A stretch of 64,000 nt of DNA from Burkholderiaceae bacterium (GCA_016710525.1 JADJVQ010000011.1:1-64000), one strand, 5' to 3'. Positions 1 through 9,217 are shown, numbered from the stretch's first letter. Notes: generated by a model from the letters alone, not told the origin. Numbers and translations: made by a program.

Positions 1-25
1 GCCGGGCACACTGCGCGTGGCCGGC

Positions 26-694
26 TCAGATGACTTGCCGCTGTTCCAGGAACTGACGGACCAGTGACAGACGCGCCATGGGGTCGGACAGCTCCATGAG
101 CTTTTGCCGGGCCTTCATCGGAATCGGCAGGAACTCGCACAGGCGATTGGAGACCCACACGGCCGATTCGTACGCGTAGGGCTCGGCGACCATCCGGTTC
201 AGGGGATTGGCCTCTCGTTCGACGAGATCGCCGACGATCCGCCGCAGCAGCTGCGCCAGCACGGCGAAGGGCGCCGGTACCTCGGTATCGGTGTCAGGTG
301 CGATCAGGCGGATGCGCGCACGGACCAGGCCGTCGCGCTGGATGCGGCGTTCGAGCGCCTCGAAACGCTGTCCGCCGCGGGCCCTGATCTGCAGCAGGCC
401 CAGCTGTTCCATGTCCCAGTCGATGATGTTCGCCAGGCAGCCGAGCGCCTCGTGGTCGGCCGCCGCGCCGACCTCGCTGCCGCGGGTGATCATGCAGACC
501 CCGAAGGGCGAACCGCTCTGCATGCAGGCGCGCACCATGTCCATGTAGCGTGCCTCGAATATTCGAAGGGGCAATACCCCGCCCGGAAACAGCACGGTGC
601 CCAGCGGGAACAGCGGCACGTCCTCCAGCCAGCCCGCACTGTGTTCGCCGGTCCGGGACAGGGCCGGATCGTCAGCGCTGGCGGGCATGGTCAT
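26..694 (-). CDS. LON peptidase substrate-binding domain protein
   Basis: A 222-residue protein made of the LON N-terminal (substrate-binding) domain only. The typical opening motif PLFPLGTVLFPGG lies at about residues 27-39, followed by LRIFEARYMDM. There is no AAA+ or protease domain, so it is not Lon itself; such stand-alone proteins are common in proteobacteria and their role is not settled. It is the last gene of a minus-strand series running from kdsD through rapZ and begins 50 bp after rapZ ends. An ATG two codons downstream is an alternative start. Family assignment is firm, function is not. Confidence 0.85.
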   Translation of the reverse strand: MTMPASADDPALSRTGEHSAGWLEDVPLFPLGTVLFPGGVLPLRIFEARYMDMVRACMQSGSPFGVCMITRGSEVGAAADHEALGCLANIIDWDMEQLGLLQIRARGGQRFEALERRIQRDGLVRARIRLIAPDTDTEVPAPFAVLAQLLRRIVGDLVEREANPLNRMVAEPYAYESAVWVSNRLCEFLPIPMKARQKLMELSDPMARLSLVRQFLEQRQVI

Positions 695-744
695 ATACGG
701 CGGAGCGCCCGCGAGTCATGGCGGCCGGGGCGCCGGGTGGGCGC

Positions 745-1617
745 TCAGGCCGCGTGCCGGCGCTGGGCCAGGCCGCGGTGTCGCACCAGGACGTGCTCCG
801 TGCGACGAAATCGCCGGGCGAGCTCCTCGACACACCAGACCGAGCGGTGCTGCCCGCCCGTGCAGCCGATCGCCACCGTCAGATAACTCCGGTTTTCCTG
901 GATATAGAAAGGCAGCCAGGAATGCAGGAAATTGCCGATGTGGTCGACGAAGCGCAGCACCGAGGGGATCTGCCGGAGATAGGCATCGACCGGAGCGTCC
1001 AGCCCGGTCAGCGGGCGCAGCTCGCCGGAATAGTACGGATTGGGCAGGCAGCGCGCATCGAACGCCAGATCGGCATCGAGCGGCACGCCCTGCTTGTAGG
1101 CGAAAGATTCGAACAGCAGCGTGAGCGGAGCGCGCTCGGTGCCCACCACGTCGCGCACCCATTGGCGCAGCACGTTGGGGTGCAGGTCGCTGGTGTCCAG
1201 CGACAGCCCGAGATCTTCGAGCACCGACATCATCTCGCGCTCGCGTTCGATCGCTTCGACCAGCGTCTTGCTGTTGTCCTCGCTTTCGATGCGCATCGAC
1301 ATCGGATGGCGCCGCCGGGTCTCCGAATAGCGCTGCACCAGCGCCGCGGTGCTCGCGTTCAGGAAGATGGTCTTGACGTCGTGCCCGAACCGGGTGAGTC
1401 CCGCCATGTTGTCGCGCAGTTCGGCCACCGATTCGCCGCTGCGTGCGTCGATCGACACGGCGATGCGGTCGTGGCCGGCATCGCGCAGCGACCCGATCAC
1501 TTCCTGCAGGAAGCGCACCGGCAGATTGTCCACACAGTAGAAGCCGTCGTCCTCGAGCACATTGAGGGCAATCGACTTGCCGGAGCCGGAGATGCCGGTG
1601 ATCAGGACTACGCGCAT
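745..1617 (-). CDS. rapZ: RNase adapter protein RapZ
   Basis: 290 residues, the normal family length. The N-terminal P-loop GISGSGKS is at residues 8-15, the middle carries YSETRRRHPMS, and the C-terminal RNA-binding half holds GCTGGQHRSV. In enterobacteria RapZ directs RNase E to the small RNA GlmZ and so tunes glucosamine-6-phosphate synthase; in betaproteobacteria the RNA partner is not established. It lies downstream of hprK and ptsN on the same strand, the usual linkage of rapZ with nitrogen-PTS genes. A 159-bp gap without a recognisable gene separates it from hprK. Confidence 0.95.
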   Translation of the reverse strand: MRVVLITGISGSGKSIALNVLEDDGFYCVDNLPVRFLQEVIGSLRDAGHDRIAVSIDARSGESVAELRDNMAGLTRFGHDVKTIFLNASTAALVQRYSETRRRHPMSMRIESEDNSKTLVEAIEREREMMSVLEDLGLSLDTSDLHPNVLRQWVRDVVGTERAPLTLLFESFAYKQGVPLDADLAFDARCLPNPYYSGELRPLTGLDAPVDAYLRQIPSVLRFVDHIGNFLHSWLPFYIQENRSYLTVAIGCTGGQHRSVWCVEELARRFRRTEHVLVRHRGLAQRRHAA

Positions 1618-1776
1618 GCCGCGCCTTCGTTCAGGGGATCTGGAAAATCATGCATGGCTGCAAGCTTAGCGCCCGCATCGCTTCCCGTCGATGATCTCCC
1701 CGTGCGGAGGCGGCGGGAACCCTGTCGGCGCTGTGGTGCTGATCGGCGGCACGGTCCGGGCCCAATGCTCGGGCGG

Positions 1777-2712
1777 CTATTCGGAGCCGGTCTGCTCGAT
1801 CATCCGGTGCTGGCGCTCGACGAATTCTCGGGTGGTGTCGATGCCGCGCAGCGAAAGAACGGTGCTGCGCACCGCCGCCTCGGTGAGCACCGCCATGTTG
1901 CGGCCGGCCGCCACCGGGATCACCACCTTGCGCACCGCCAGGCCGAGGACGTCCTGGGTCAGGGCTTCGAGCGGCAGCCGCTGGTATTCGTTCTCCATCG
2001 TGCTGCGGCGCACGAGGTGGACGATCAGCTTCAGGCGCATCTTCCGGCGGATCGATGTCTCGCCGAAGATGGTTCGGATGTCGAGCAGGCCCAGGCCGCG
2101 CACTTCGAGCATGTTGCGCAGCAGAGCCGGACAGCTGCCCTCGACCGCGTTGTGCGCGATCCGTTTGAAGTCGACCACGTCGTCGGCCACCAGCCCATGC
2201 CCGCGGCTGATCAGCTCGAGCGCCAGTTCGCTCTTGCCCAGGCCGGATTCGCCCGAGATCAGCACCCCTAGCCCGAGCACATCCATGAACACCCCGTGCA
2301 TCGAGGTCGCGTCGGCCGTCGCCTTGGCCAGCCAGCTTCGCAATGCGTCGATGACCCTGGCGCCGGGCTGCGGCGACGCCAGCAGCGGCAGCTGCGCGGC
2401 CTGGCAGCGGGCGAGCAGTTCGGGCGCGGGCGTGATGCCCTCGCAGACGACCACGGCCGGAGGCTTGCCGCTGACCATGTCATCCAGAATGGCATGGCGG
2501 CGCGGCGGTTCCATGTGAAGGTAGTAGTCGGTTTCGGCATGGCCGAAGACATGCAGACGCGACGGGTGGATCAGGTTCAGGTAGCCGAGCAGGTCGGCTG
2601 GTGCGGCGCGAACCGGCGAGATATCGCGCCCGGCGCCGCCTTCGCCGGCCAGCCAGGTCAGATGAAGGCTTTCACGGTTCGCATCGAAGAGCTGGCGGAC
2701 CGTGACGGGCAT
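1777..2712 (-). CDS. hprK: HPr kinase/phosphorylase
   Basis: 311 residues. A Walker A motif GESGLGKS is followed by the family signature region LEVRGLGLLDIRTIFGE and the conserved RRKMRLKLIVHL. The enzyme phosphorylates and dephosphorylates a serine of HPr, linking PTS state to regulation. ptsH and ptsI are not in this window. The gene begins 16 bp after the ptsN stop, so the two are probably co-transcribed. In proteobacteria hprK usually accompanies an incomplete regulatory PTS rather than sugar uptake. Confidence 0.95.
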   Translation of the reverse strand: MPVTVRQLFDANRESLHLTWLAGEGGAGRDISPVRAAPADLLGYLNLIHPSRLHVFGHAETDYYLHMEPPRRHAILDDMVSGKPPAVVVCEGITPAPELLARCQAAQLPLLASPQPGARVIDALRSWLAKATADATSMHGVFMDVLGLGVLISGESGLGKSELALELISRGHGLVADDVVDFKRIAHNAVEGSCPALLRNMLEVRGLGLLDIRTIFGETSIRRKMRLKLIVHLVRRSTMENEYQRLPLEALTQDVLGLAVRKVVIPVAAGRNMAVLTEAAVRSTVLSLRGIDTTREFVERQHRMIEQTGSE

Positions 2713-2728
2713 GAGGGTGTGCGCCGGC

Positions 2729-3199
2729 TCAGGCAGCGGGGCGGTACGGCGCCCAAGTGGCCAGGATGCGATGCATCTGGGCGGGATCTTCGCAAGTCAG
2801 CAGGCTTTCGCGGATCGGGCGGTCGGACAGCAGTTCAGCCAGTTCCGACAGGATCTCGAGGTGCTCTTCGGTGGCGTGTTCGGGGACCAGCAGGAAGACC
2901 AGCAGCTGCACGGGCTGGTTGTCCGGCGCGTCGAAGGGGATGGGTTCCTGCAGGCGCACCACGGCGGCGAGCGCCTCTTTCAGGCCTTTGATCCGGCCGT
3001 GGGGAATGGCAACCCCTTCACCCAGTCCGGTGGAGCCCAGCCGTTCGCGGGCGAACAGCGAGTCGAAAACCTTGCCCCGTTCGATGGCGTGGTTGTTCTC
3101 AAAGAGCAGCCCTGCCTGTTCGAACAGACGCTTCTTGCTGGTAACCGACAGATTGGTCACCACGTTCGGGGGAGGCAGCAGGCGGGCGATGCGGCTCAT
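2729..3199 (-). CDS. ptsN: PTS IIA-like nitrogen-regulatory protein PtsN (EIIA-Ntr)
   Basis: A 156-residue EIIA-Ntr domain. The phosphorylated histidine is the H of GVAIPHGRIKG, preceded by LFARERLGSTGLGEG, both diagnostic. The ATG at 3199 was chosen because it gives the usual N-terminus (MSRIARLLPPPNVV) and length; a longer frame opens with TTG at 3238. PtsN receives phosphate through PtsP and NPr and modulates K+ and nitrogen physiology. A terminator lies between it and the upstream hpf gene, so it must have its own promoter in 3200-3363, which I could not identify. Confidence 0.93.
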   Translation of the reverse strand: MSRIARLLPPPNVVTNLSVTSKKRLFEQAGLLFENNHAIERGKVFDSLFARERLGSTGLGEGVAIPHGRIKGLKEALAAVVRLQEPIPFDAPDNQPVQLLVFLLVPEHATEEHLEILSELAELLSDRPIRESLLTCEDPAQMHRILATWAPYRPAA

Positions 3200-3363
3200 C
3201 TTGTGGTGCGGATGCGAAATAACCGTACTAAGAGACAACGATCACTCGCTGGATTTCGATGACAGTGGCGTGAATTATATGAAGCCGATGCGGGCATGCG
3301 AGGACTTTTTCCGCGCTGCACAAAAACAACAGGCCGGCAATGCGCGGCTTGGTTTGACCAGTG

Positions 3364-3400
3364 AAAACAAAAGGGCGGGCGGCTGGTTTGCCGTCCGCCC
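3364..3400 (-). terminator. Intrinsic terminator downstream of hpf
   Basis: Read on the minus strand, an 11-bp stem (GGGCGGACGGC with GCCGCCCGCCC, one G-T wobble) and a 6-nt loop are followed directly by TTTTGTTTT. This is a canonical rho-independent terminator, about 35 bp past the hpf stop codon. It separates the lpt-rpoN-hpf transcript from ptsN-hprK-rapZ. Confidence 0.85.
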
Positions 3401-3434
3401 CCGTTGGGTGGCCTATCGAGTGTTCATCACATTG

Positions 3435-3755
3435 TCATTCGGCCGGCACATGCTTCATGGCATCGTGGCCATGGTCATTGACCTTGGCCTTGTACTTGAG
3501 AACCTGCCGGTCGAGCTTGTCGGCCAGGGTGTCGATGGCAGCATACAGGTCGGCATCGGAGGATTCGGCAAAAATTTCCTTGCCCGGAACATGGATGTTG
3601 ATCTCGGCCTTTTGCACGAGTTTGTCGACGGTCAAGAAGACCTTGATGTCGATCACTCGATCGAAGTGACGGGTGATCCGCCCCAGTTTCTGGGTCACGT
3701 AGTCGCGTAGCGCGGGCGTGACTTCGAGGTGATGGCCGCTGATCGAGAGGTTCAT
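3435..3755 (-). CDS. hpf: Ribosome hibernation-promoting factor (short HPF/RaiA family)
   Basis: A 106-residue short-form HPF with the N-terminal pattern MNLSISGHHLEVTPALRDYV and a conserved basic segment KLGRITRHFD. It binds 30S subunits in stationary phase and promotes inactive ribosome formation. The ATG at 3755 is set by a strong Shine-Dalgarno (AGGAGGCACT) just upstream; the frame is open further 5' but adds no family sequence. Its place directly after rpoN is the classic rpoN-hpf-ptsN order. A terminator follows it. Confidence 0.93.
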   Translation of the reverse strand: MNLSISGHHLEVTPALRDYVTQKLGRITRHFDRVIDIKVFLTVDKLVQKAEINIHVPGKEIFAESSDADLYAAIDTLADKLDRQVLKYKAKVNDHGHDAMKHVPAE

Positions 3756-3868
3756 AGTGCCTCCTGAAGTGGCCCGCCAAAACGCGGGCCGGGTTGACAA
3801 CCTGGCGGTCGCTCGGCAGTGGGCACCCCTGGGCTTGCTCCGGTCTGCCGACGTCTTCCTTCGAGGAA

Positions 3869-5410
3869 TTAGAGCACTTTTCGCTGTGCGACGGGCGCAA
3901 TCTGGAGCGCCTCTCGGTACTTAGCCACCGTGCGTCTCGCGACCACGATACCCTGCCCCCCGAGCATCTCGGCAATCCGGCTGTCGGATAGCGGAAGGCG
4001 GGGGTCCTCATTGGCCACGAGCTGCCTGATCAGCGCCCGAATGGCGGTGCTGGACGCCTCTCCGCCGGCATCGGTGGCCACGTGGCTGCCGAAGAAGTAC
4101 TTGAGCTCGAAGGTGCCCGAGGGCGTCAGCATGTATTTCTGGGTGGTGACCCGTGAAACAGTCGACTCGTGCAGGCCCAGCTCTTCGGCGATTTCGCGCA
4201 GCACCAGCGGGCGCATGCCGACCTCGCCGTGCGAAAAGAAGGCGCGCTGGCGCTCGACGATGGCCTGCGCAACCCGCAGGATGGTGTCGAAGCGCTGCTG
4301 CACGTTCTTGATCAGCCAGCGCGCCTCCTGGAGCTGCGCGGTCAGGTTGCCGCCGCTGCCCCGGCTGCGACGCAGGATCTGGGCATACATGTCGTTGATG
4401 CGCAGCTTGGGCAGCACATCCGGATTCAACTGGGCCTGCCAGCCGCTGCGCGTGCGCTTGACGACGACGTCGGGCACCACATAAGTCGGCTCGTCGATCG
4501 CGAAGGCCGCACCGGGGCGCGGGTTCAGGCTGCGGATCAGGGTCTGGGCGTCGCGCAGCGCGTCGTCTTCGCAATGCAGAAGGCGCTTGAGCTTGGTGAA
4601 ATCCTTGGTCGCGAGCAGCCCCAGGTTGCCATCGACCACGCCGCGGGCCAGCTCGAAGGCGGCGGCCGGGGCGCGACCCGGGTCGGTCGCCTGCACATAG
4701 GCCAGCTGCAGCATCAGGCTTTCGGAAATATCGCGCGCGCCCACACCGGTCGGGTCGAAGCTTTGCAGCAGCTTGAGCGCAGCGCTGAGCTGCTGCGGAT
4801 CGATCTCGAGCTCCTCGGGCAGCATCGCCGCGATCTCTTCCATCGAGGCGTCGAGATAGCCGTCGTCGGTGAGATTGTCGATCAGCAGGCCGACCAGCGC
4901 CCGGTCTTCGTGCGAACACTGGGTGGCGGCCAGCTGGCCCATCAGGTGGTCACGAAGGGTGCGTCCGGTCGCGGCGAGCTGCGGAACCGATTTTTCGTCG
5001 TTTTCGTCGTCGGAGCCTGCGCGCGAGCCGGAATCGCTCGACCAGTCGTTCATTCGTTCGCCGTCATCGCCGCCGTCGCCTGCGTGGTCGAAGGGGCTGT
5101 CATCGTTGCGCTCGGCCCGTTCCTCGTGGGCCGGCGAGCCCTCGGAATCGCCGCCGCGATCGGTGGAATCGGCGCTGCCGCTGGCCGCGGCGCTTTCCTG
5201 CCCCTGCGAAGCGAGCGACCCGCTGGCGTCCAGGCGCAGGGCGCCGCCCAGCGGGTCGTCAAGGCGCTCGAGCAGCGGGTTGTCCGACAGGATCTGTTCG
5301 AGTTCCTGGTTGAGTTCCAGCGTGGACAATTGCAGCAGCCGGATGGACTGCTGCAATTGCGGAGTGAGCGCGAGATGCTGGCTGAGTCTGAGCTGGAGTG
5401 ACGGCTTCAA
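3869..5410 (-). CDS. rpoN: RNA polymerase sigma-54 factor RpoN
   Basis: A 513-residue sigma-54. Region I (LKPSLQLRLSQHLALTPQLQ) carries the glutamine-rich activator-interacting segment, an acidic Ser/Asp-rich linker lies around residues 80-150, a helix-turn-helix is marked by LGLHESTVSRVT, and the RpoN box ARRTVAKYRE sits near the C-terminus. The protein recognises -24/-12 promoters and needs enhancer-binding ATPases. The only sensible start is the TTG at 5410, which places the family's first residues correctly; upstream in-frame sequence is unrelated. It follows lptB by 55 bp, the usual order. Confidence 0.95.
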   Translation of the reverse strand: MKPSLQLRLSQHLALTPQLQQSIRLLQLSTLELNQELEQILSDNPLLERLDDPLGGALRLDASGSLASQGQESAAASGSADSTDRGGDSEGSPAHEERAERNDDSPFDHAGDGGDDGERMNDWSSDSGSRAGSDDENDEKSVPQLAATGRTLRDHLMGQLAATQCSHEDRALVGLLIDNLTDDGYLDASMEEIAAMLPEELEIDPQQLSAALKLLQSFDPTGVGARDISESLMLQLAYVQATDPGRAPAAAFELARGVVDGNLGLLATKDFTKLKRLLHCEDDALRDAQTLIRSLNPRPGAAFAIDEPTYVVPDVVVKRTRSGWQAQLNPDVLPKLRINDMYAQILRRSRGSGGNLTAQLQEARWLIKNVQQRFDTILRVAQAIVERQRAFFSHGEVGMRPLVLREIAEELGLHESTVSRVTTQKYMLTPSGTFELKYFFGSHVATDAGGEASSTAIRALIRQLVANEDPRLPLSDSRIAEMLGGQGIVVARRTVAKYREALQIAPVAQRKVL

Positions 5411-5465
5411 GGTGCGACCGGTGAGGGTGGGGCGGGAGACTCGCCACCCGGCCGACTGCCGAAAC

Positions 5466-6236
5466 CTACATGCGGAAGTGTTCGCCGAGATAAACCCGGC
5501 GGACGCTCTCGTTGGCGACGATTTCGTCAGGGCGGCCGAAAGCAAGAACAGTACCAGCGTTAATGATATACGCTCGGTCGCAGATTCCAAGAGTCTCCCG
5601 GACGTTGTGGTCGGTGATCAACACGCCGATGTCGCGTTCCTTGAGGAATCTCACGATCCGTTGAATCTCGATCACCGCGATCGGATCCACGCCGGCGAAA
5701 GGCTCGTCGAGCAGGATGAACCGGGGGGAACTGGCCAGCGAACGGGCGATCTCGACCCGACGGCGTTCGCCGCCCGACAGCGACATCGCGGCATTGCTGC
5801 GGATGGCTTCGATCTGAAGGTCCTTGAGCAGCATATCGAGGCGCCGCTCGATCGTCGGCCGGTCGAGCGGCCGGCCATCGTCGCCGACCTGCAGCTCGAG
5901 CACGGCCTGGATGTTCTCCTCGACCGTCATCTTGCGAAAGACCGAGGCTTCCTGGGGCAGGTAGGACAGCCCCCTGCGGGCGCGCCGGTGGATCGGCATG
6001 CGCCCGATCGGGCTGCCGTCGAGTTCGATGACCCCGGCGTCGCACGGCACCAGGCCGACGATCATGTAGAAGCAGGTGGTCTTGCCGGCGCCATTGGGGC
6101 CGAGCAGGCCGACCACTTCGCCGCTGCGCACTTCCAGCGACACGTCGCGCACCACCTGGCGGCCGTGATAGGCCTTCATCAGATGCTGGACCGACAGGCG
6201 GCTGGCGGGCCCCCCCGCGGGCGGCACCGGGCTCAT
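5466..6236 (-). CDS. lptB: LPS export ABC transporter ATPase LptB
   Basis: A 256-residue ABC ATPase with Walker A GPNGAGKTT, signature LSGGERRRVEIARSL, Walker B FILLDEPFAGVDP, and a late H-loop in LITDHNVRE. It powers LptFG extraction of LPS from the inner membrane. It sits 12 bp after lptA, in the lptC-lptA-lptB series, and precedes rpoN. The N-terminus has about 10 extra residues before the usual start region, so a slightly later start is possible. Confidence 0.95.
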   Translation of the reverse strand: MSPVPPAGGPASRLSVQHLMKAYHGRQVVRDVSLEVRSGEVVGLLGPNGAGKTTCFYMIVGLVPCDAGVIELDGSPIGRMPIHRRARRGLSYLPQEASVFRKMTVEENIQAVLELQVGDDGRPLDRPTIERRLDMLLKDLQIEAIRSNAAMSLSGGERRRVEIARSLASSPRFILLDEPFAGVDPIAVIEIQRIVRFLKERDIGVLITDHNVRETLGICDRAYIINAGTVLAFGRPDEIVANESVRRVYLGEHFRM

Positions 6237-6248
6237 GCGCGGGACAAG

Positions 6249-6902
6249 CTAGCGGACCGGCGCGGGCGCGATGCGCTCGGCGGGTTTCAGCGGAACGGGG
6301 GCGGGCGCAGGCGCATCCGTCGAACGGGGCTGGATGACCACCCGGACCCGGCCGCCCGGGTTTTCGGGGGTGGCCGCCTTGGCGCCCCCGCTGTCGACGG
6401 AAATGAACTCGCTTCGGCTGTCGTAGACGATCAGGTTGCCGTGGACTTCATCGGTGACCCGCTCGCGGTCCAGGCGCTTGACCTGTGCGCGTTCGCGAAA
6501 CTTCACGATCTCGGTCTTGCCATCGTAGTCGAGCTGCTGGGCAAGTCCGGTGACGAACTGCTCGCCGCCGTCGCGCTTCTGGCGGAAGGTGGCCGGATTG
6601 CCGAAGGCCGTGCCGTACTGGTATCCCTCCGGATCCTGGCGCAGCACCAGTCGATCACCGCGGATCACCACCGTGCCTTTGGTCAGGGTGACGTTGCCCG
6701 TGAAGACGGTGGTCTGCTTGACATCGTCGTATTGCATCGAGTCGGACTCGATCTGGGTCGGCTTGGCGCGATCGGCCTTCTCGGCGCCGGCCGGCGCGCT
6801 GCCCAGCATCATCAGTCCGACCAGCCAGGCGAGCGCGGCCCGTCGGCGCGGCGGGGTTCGCACGGCGCAACCCGCGGGCCGTTCGAGGGAATGTGATGTC
6901 AT
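6249..6902 (-). CDS. lptA: LPS periplasmic bridge protein LptA
   Basis: A 217-residue exported protein. A basic N-region and hydrophobic stretch (AALAWLVGLMMLG) end in a signal-peptidase-like APAGAEK near residue 41. The OstA/LptA beta-jellyroll follows: PTQIESDSMQYDD, FTGNVTLTKGTVVIRGD. The C-terminal 50 residues are Pro/Ala-rich. It forms the periplasmic bridge between LptC and LptD. Its start overlaps the lptC stop by 4 nt, so translation is probably coupled. Confidence 0.93.
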   Translation of the reverse strand: MTSHSLERPAGCAVRTPPRRRAALAWLVGLMMLGSAPAGAEKADRAKPTQIESDSMQYDDVKQTTVFTGNVTLTKGTVVIRGDRLVLRQDPEGYQYGTAFGNPATFRQKRDGGEQFVTGLAQQLDYDGKTEIVKFRERAQVKRLDRERVTDEVHGNLIVYDSRSEFISVDSGGAKAATPENPGGRVRVVIQPRSTDAPAPAPVPLKPAERIAPAPVR

Positions 6903-7498
6903 GGAGAGGGGCTCTTGGAGCCGACCCAGCGGCTCTGGACACGGGATTGGACATCCAGCGTGCGGGCGGCATTATTGAATTGCATGCCAACCCCCGTCAA
7001 CACCGAATCTCCGTATGCGATGCGCACCGCCCGATCGGTTCGGGCGATGTCCTGCTCGGGCAGCAGCAGCACGTAGTCGGTGGTGATGCGCAGGGGCGGC
7101 TTGTCGCCTTCGGCGGCGCGGGTCAGCACCACGTTGTCGTACAGATGGGTCTCCTGGCCTTTGCTGCCGGCCGTGCCGCGGTCGGCGGTCACCGTCAGCC
7201 GGGGCTTGGCCGGGTCCAGGCTGATCAGGACCGGTCGGGCGAATTCGCTGGTGTCGTCGTCAGGGAAGTGGACCAGGCGCTGGGCCGACATCCGGAAGGT
7301 CGGTTCGCCGCGTTCGTTCACCCGGGTGAGCGAGAAGCGCTCGACGAAATAGTCGGGCTCGTGGGTCATTTTGCGCTCGCCGGTGCCGCGCGGGAAGCGC
7401 TCGGACAGTTCCGCCAGGTAGTAGCTGCTGCCGCCAAGACCCGCCAGCAGGACGATCGAGACGGCCGCGGCGAGCTGGTCGTAATGGCGTTTGCGCAT
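6899..7498 (-). CDS. lptC: LPS export protein LptC
   Basis: 199 residues with one N-terminal membrane anchor (about residues 8-28, AAAVSIVLLAGLGGSSYYLA) and a periplasmic LptC domain (PDYFVERFSLTRVNERGEP, LTVTADRGTAGS, LYDNVVLTR). It docks to LptFG and hands LPS to LptA. It overlaps lptA by 4 nt. The kdsC reading frame runs antiphase through the first 239 nt of this gene in the sequence as given, which is probably an artefact of a frameshift in kdsC. Confidence 0.93.
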   Translation of the reverse strand: MRKRHYDQLAAAVSIVLLAGLGGSSYYLAELSERFPRGTGERKMTHEPDYFVERFSLTRVNERGEPTFRMSAQRLVHFPDDDTSEFARPVLISLDPAKPRLTVTADRGTAGSKGQETHLYDNVVLTRAAEGDKPPLRITTDYVLLLPEQDIARTDRAVRIAYGDSVLTGVGMQFNNAARTLDVQSRVQSRWVGSKSPSP

Positions 7499-7518
7499 CC
7501 GGTTTGCCGCCCGCCCGC

Positions 7519-8150
7519 TCAGGCCGACCAGGAGGGCGGCATGCTCGTGCCGCCCGAATCAGCCGGGCCGGCGGGCGCGGCGGTTTGCGCGTCAGATAGC
7601 GTTGCAGCATCGGCTCGAGCAGGCCGCGCTGGGCCAGCCACCATTCGGCAAATTCGCGCACCGCGCCGCGGCCGCCGCCGCGGGTGGCGACCCAGTCGGC
7701 CCGCTCGCGCACGGGCCGCGCGGCGTCGGCGGGCGCCAGCGCCAGGCCGGCCACTGCCATGGCCGGCAGGTCGGGCCAGTCATCACCCATGAATCCGGCC
7801 TGGCACGGTTGCAGGCCGAGCTCTGCGCACAGCGCGAGCAGTTCGCCCGCCTTGTCCTGGACTCCCTGGCGGACATGCGCGATGCGCAATTCGGCCGCCC
7901 GAGCCTGGACGATGGCCGACTGCCGCCCGGTGATGATCGCCAGCTCGAGGCCTGCCTCGCGCAGCAGCGCCAGGCCGAATCCGTCGTGCACCGAAAAGAT
8001 CTTCATCGCCTCCCCGTGGGGACCGATGCAGATCGAGCCATCGGTGAGCGTGCCGTCGACATCGAGCGCGAGCAGGCGCAGATCACGGGCGCTGTCGCGC
8101 GCGCTGGCGCGGGCCGGTGCAACGGATTGGGGGGGCGGAGGCGAGGGCAA
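7519..8150 (-). CDS. kdsC: 3-deoxy-D-manno-octulosonate 8-phosphate phosphatase KdsC (3' end probably frameshifted)
   Basis: A HAD phosphatase: motif I LALDVDGTLTDG, motif II IITGRQS, and motif IV MGDDWPDLPAM are all intact. It hydrolyses Kdo 8-phosphate in lipopolysaccharide synthesis. The in-frame start is TTG at 8150, 17 bp after the kdsD stop, giving a Pro-rich lead with a C7 homopolymer. Family similarity ends near 7590 (LQRYLTR), but the frame then has no stop until 7260, deep inside lptC. A shift into another frame would stop at TGA 7519-7521, which I use as the left boundary. The catalytic region is certain; both ends are not. Confidence 0.75.
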
Positions 8151-8167
8151 GAGGGGTCTCGTGGGCG

Positions 8168-9217
8168 TCAGACGATCTTGGCCGCCAGCAGGTCGTGGAT
8201 GTGCAGCGCGCCCACCAGATGGCGGCGCGGGTCGACGACCAGCAGCTGGCTGATCCGGCGCGCCTCCATCAGCTGGACGGCTTCGGCCGCCAGTGCATGA
8301 GGGCCGATGACCGCCGGGCTGCCGGTCATGGCGGAATCGACGGGCAGTCCGCGGATGTCGCCGCCCCGCTCGAGCAGCCGGCGCAGGTCGCCGTCGGTGA
8401 AGATGCCCATCACCTGGCCGTCTTCGTCGAGGATCGCGACCATGCCCATGCGTTTGCGCGTCACCTCGAGGATGGCCGCGACCAGCGTCGAACCGCTGCG
8501 CACGGTGGGCAGGGCCTGGCCGCTTCGCATCACGTCGCTGACATGGGTGAGCAGGCGGCGGCCCAGCGCGCCGCCCGGATGCGACGAGGCGAAGTCGTCG
8601 GGGCCGAAGCCGCGCGCCTCGAGCAGCGCCACCGCCAGCGCGTCGCCCAGCGCGAGCGACGCGGTGGTGCTGGCGGTCGGGGCGAGATTGAGCGGGCAGG
8701 CTTCGCGCGCCACCGCCGCGTCGAGATGGACGTCGGCCAGCGCAGCCAGCCGGGAATCGGCGGCGCCGGTCATGGCGATCAGCCCGGAGCCCCGGCGCTT
8801 GACGAGCGGTACGATCGCCAGCAGTTCGTCGGTATTGCCGGAGTACGACAGCGCCAGCACGACATCCTCGGCGGTCACCATGCCCAGGTCGCCGTGGCTG
8901 GCCTCGGCGGGATGCATGAAGAAGGCCGGGGTGCCGGTGGAGGCGAGCGTGGCGGCGATCTTGCGCGCGACGTGGCCGGACTTGCCCATTCCGCTGACGA
9001 CGACCCGGCCACGGCAGGCCAGCATCATTTCGCAGGCACGCACGAACGCCTCGCCGATACGCTCCTGCAGCGCCGAGACCGCTTCGGCCTCGATTTGGAG
9101 CACCTCGATCGCGCGCGCCTTCAGGCGTGCCGCCTGAGCCGCGCGAGCAGGCTCGCCGCCGGCTGGTGCGGGGGTGCCGGACGGTCCGCTGGCGGCCGAT
9201 AGAATCGGGTCGTTCAT
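8168..9217 (-). CDS. kdsD: D-arabinose 5-phosphate isomerase (KdsD/KpsF family)
   Basis: 349 residues: an SIS domain (GMGKSGHVARKIAATLASTGTPA, then HGDLGM and LSYSGNTDELL) followed by two CBS domains, including VMRSGQALPTV and MGIFTDGDLRRLLE. It converts ribulose 5-phosphate to arabinose 5-phosphate, the first step to Kdo. ATG 9217 is preceded by a divergent gap to the Kef antiporter gene. About 25 residues of low-complexity sequence precede the conserved domain. It leads the kdsD-kdsC-lptCAB cluster. Confidence 0.95.
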   Translation of the reverse strand: MNDPILSAASGPSGTPAPAGGEPARAAQAARLKARAIEVLQIEAEAVSALQERIGEAFVRACEMMLACRGRVVVSGMGKSGHVARKIAATLASTGTPAFFMHPAEASHGDLGMVTAEDVVLALSYSGNTDELLAIVPLVKRRGSGLIAMTGAADSRLAALADVHLDAAVAREACPLNLAPTASTTASLALGDALAVALLEARGFGPDDFASSHPGGALGRRLLTHVSDVMRSGQALPTVRSGSTLVAAILEVTRKRMGMVAILDEDGQVMGIFTDGDLRRLLERGGDIRGLPVDSAMTGSPAVIGPHALAAEAVQLMEARRISQLLVVDPRRHLVGALHIHDLLAAKIV

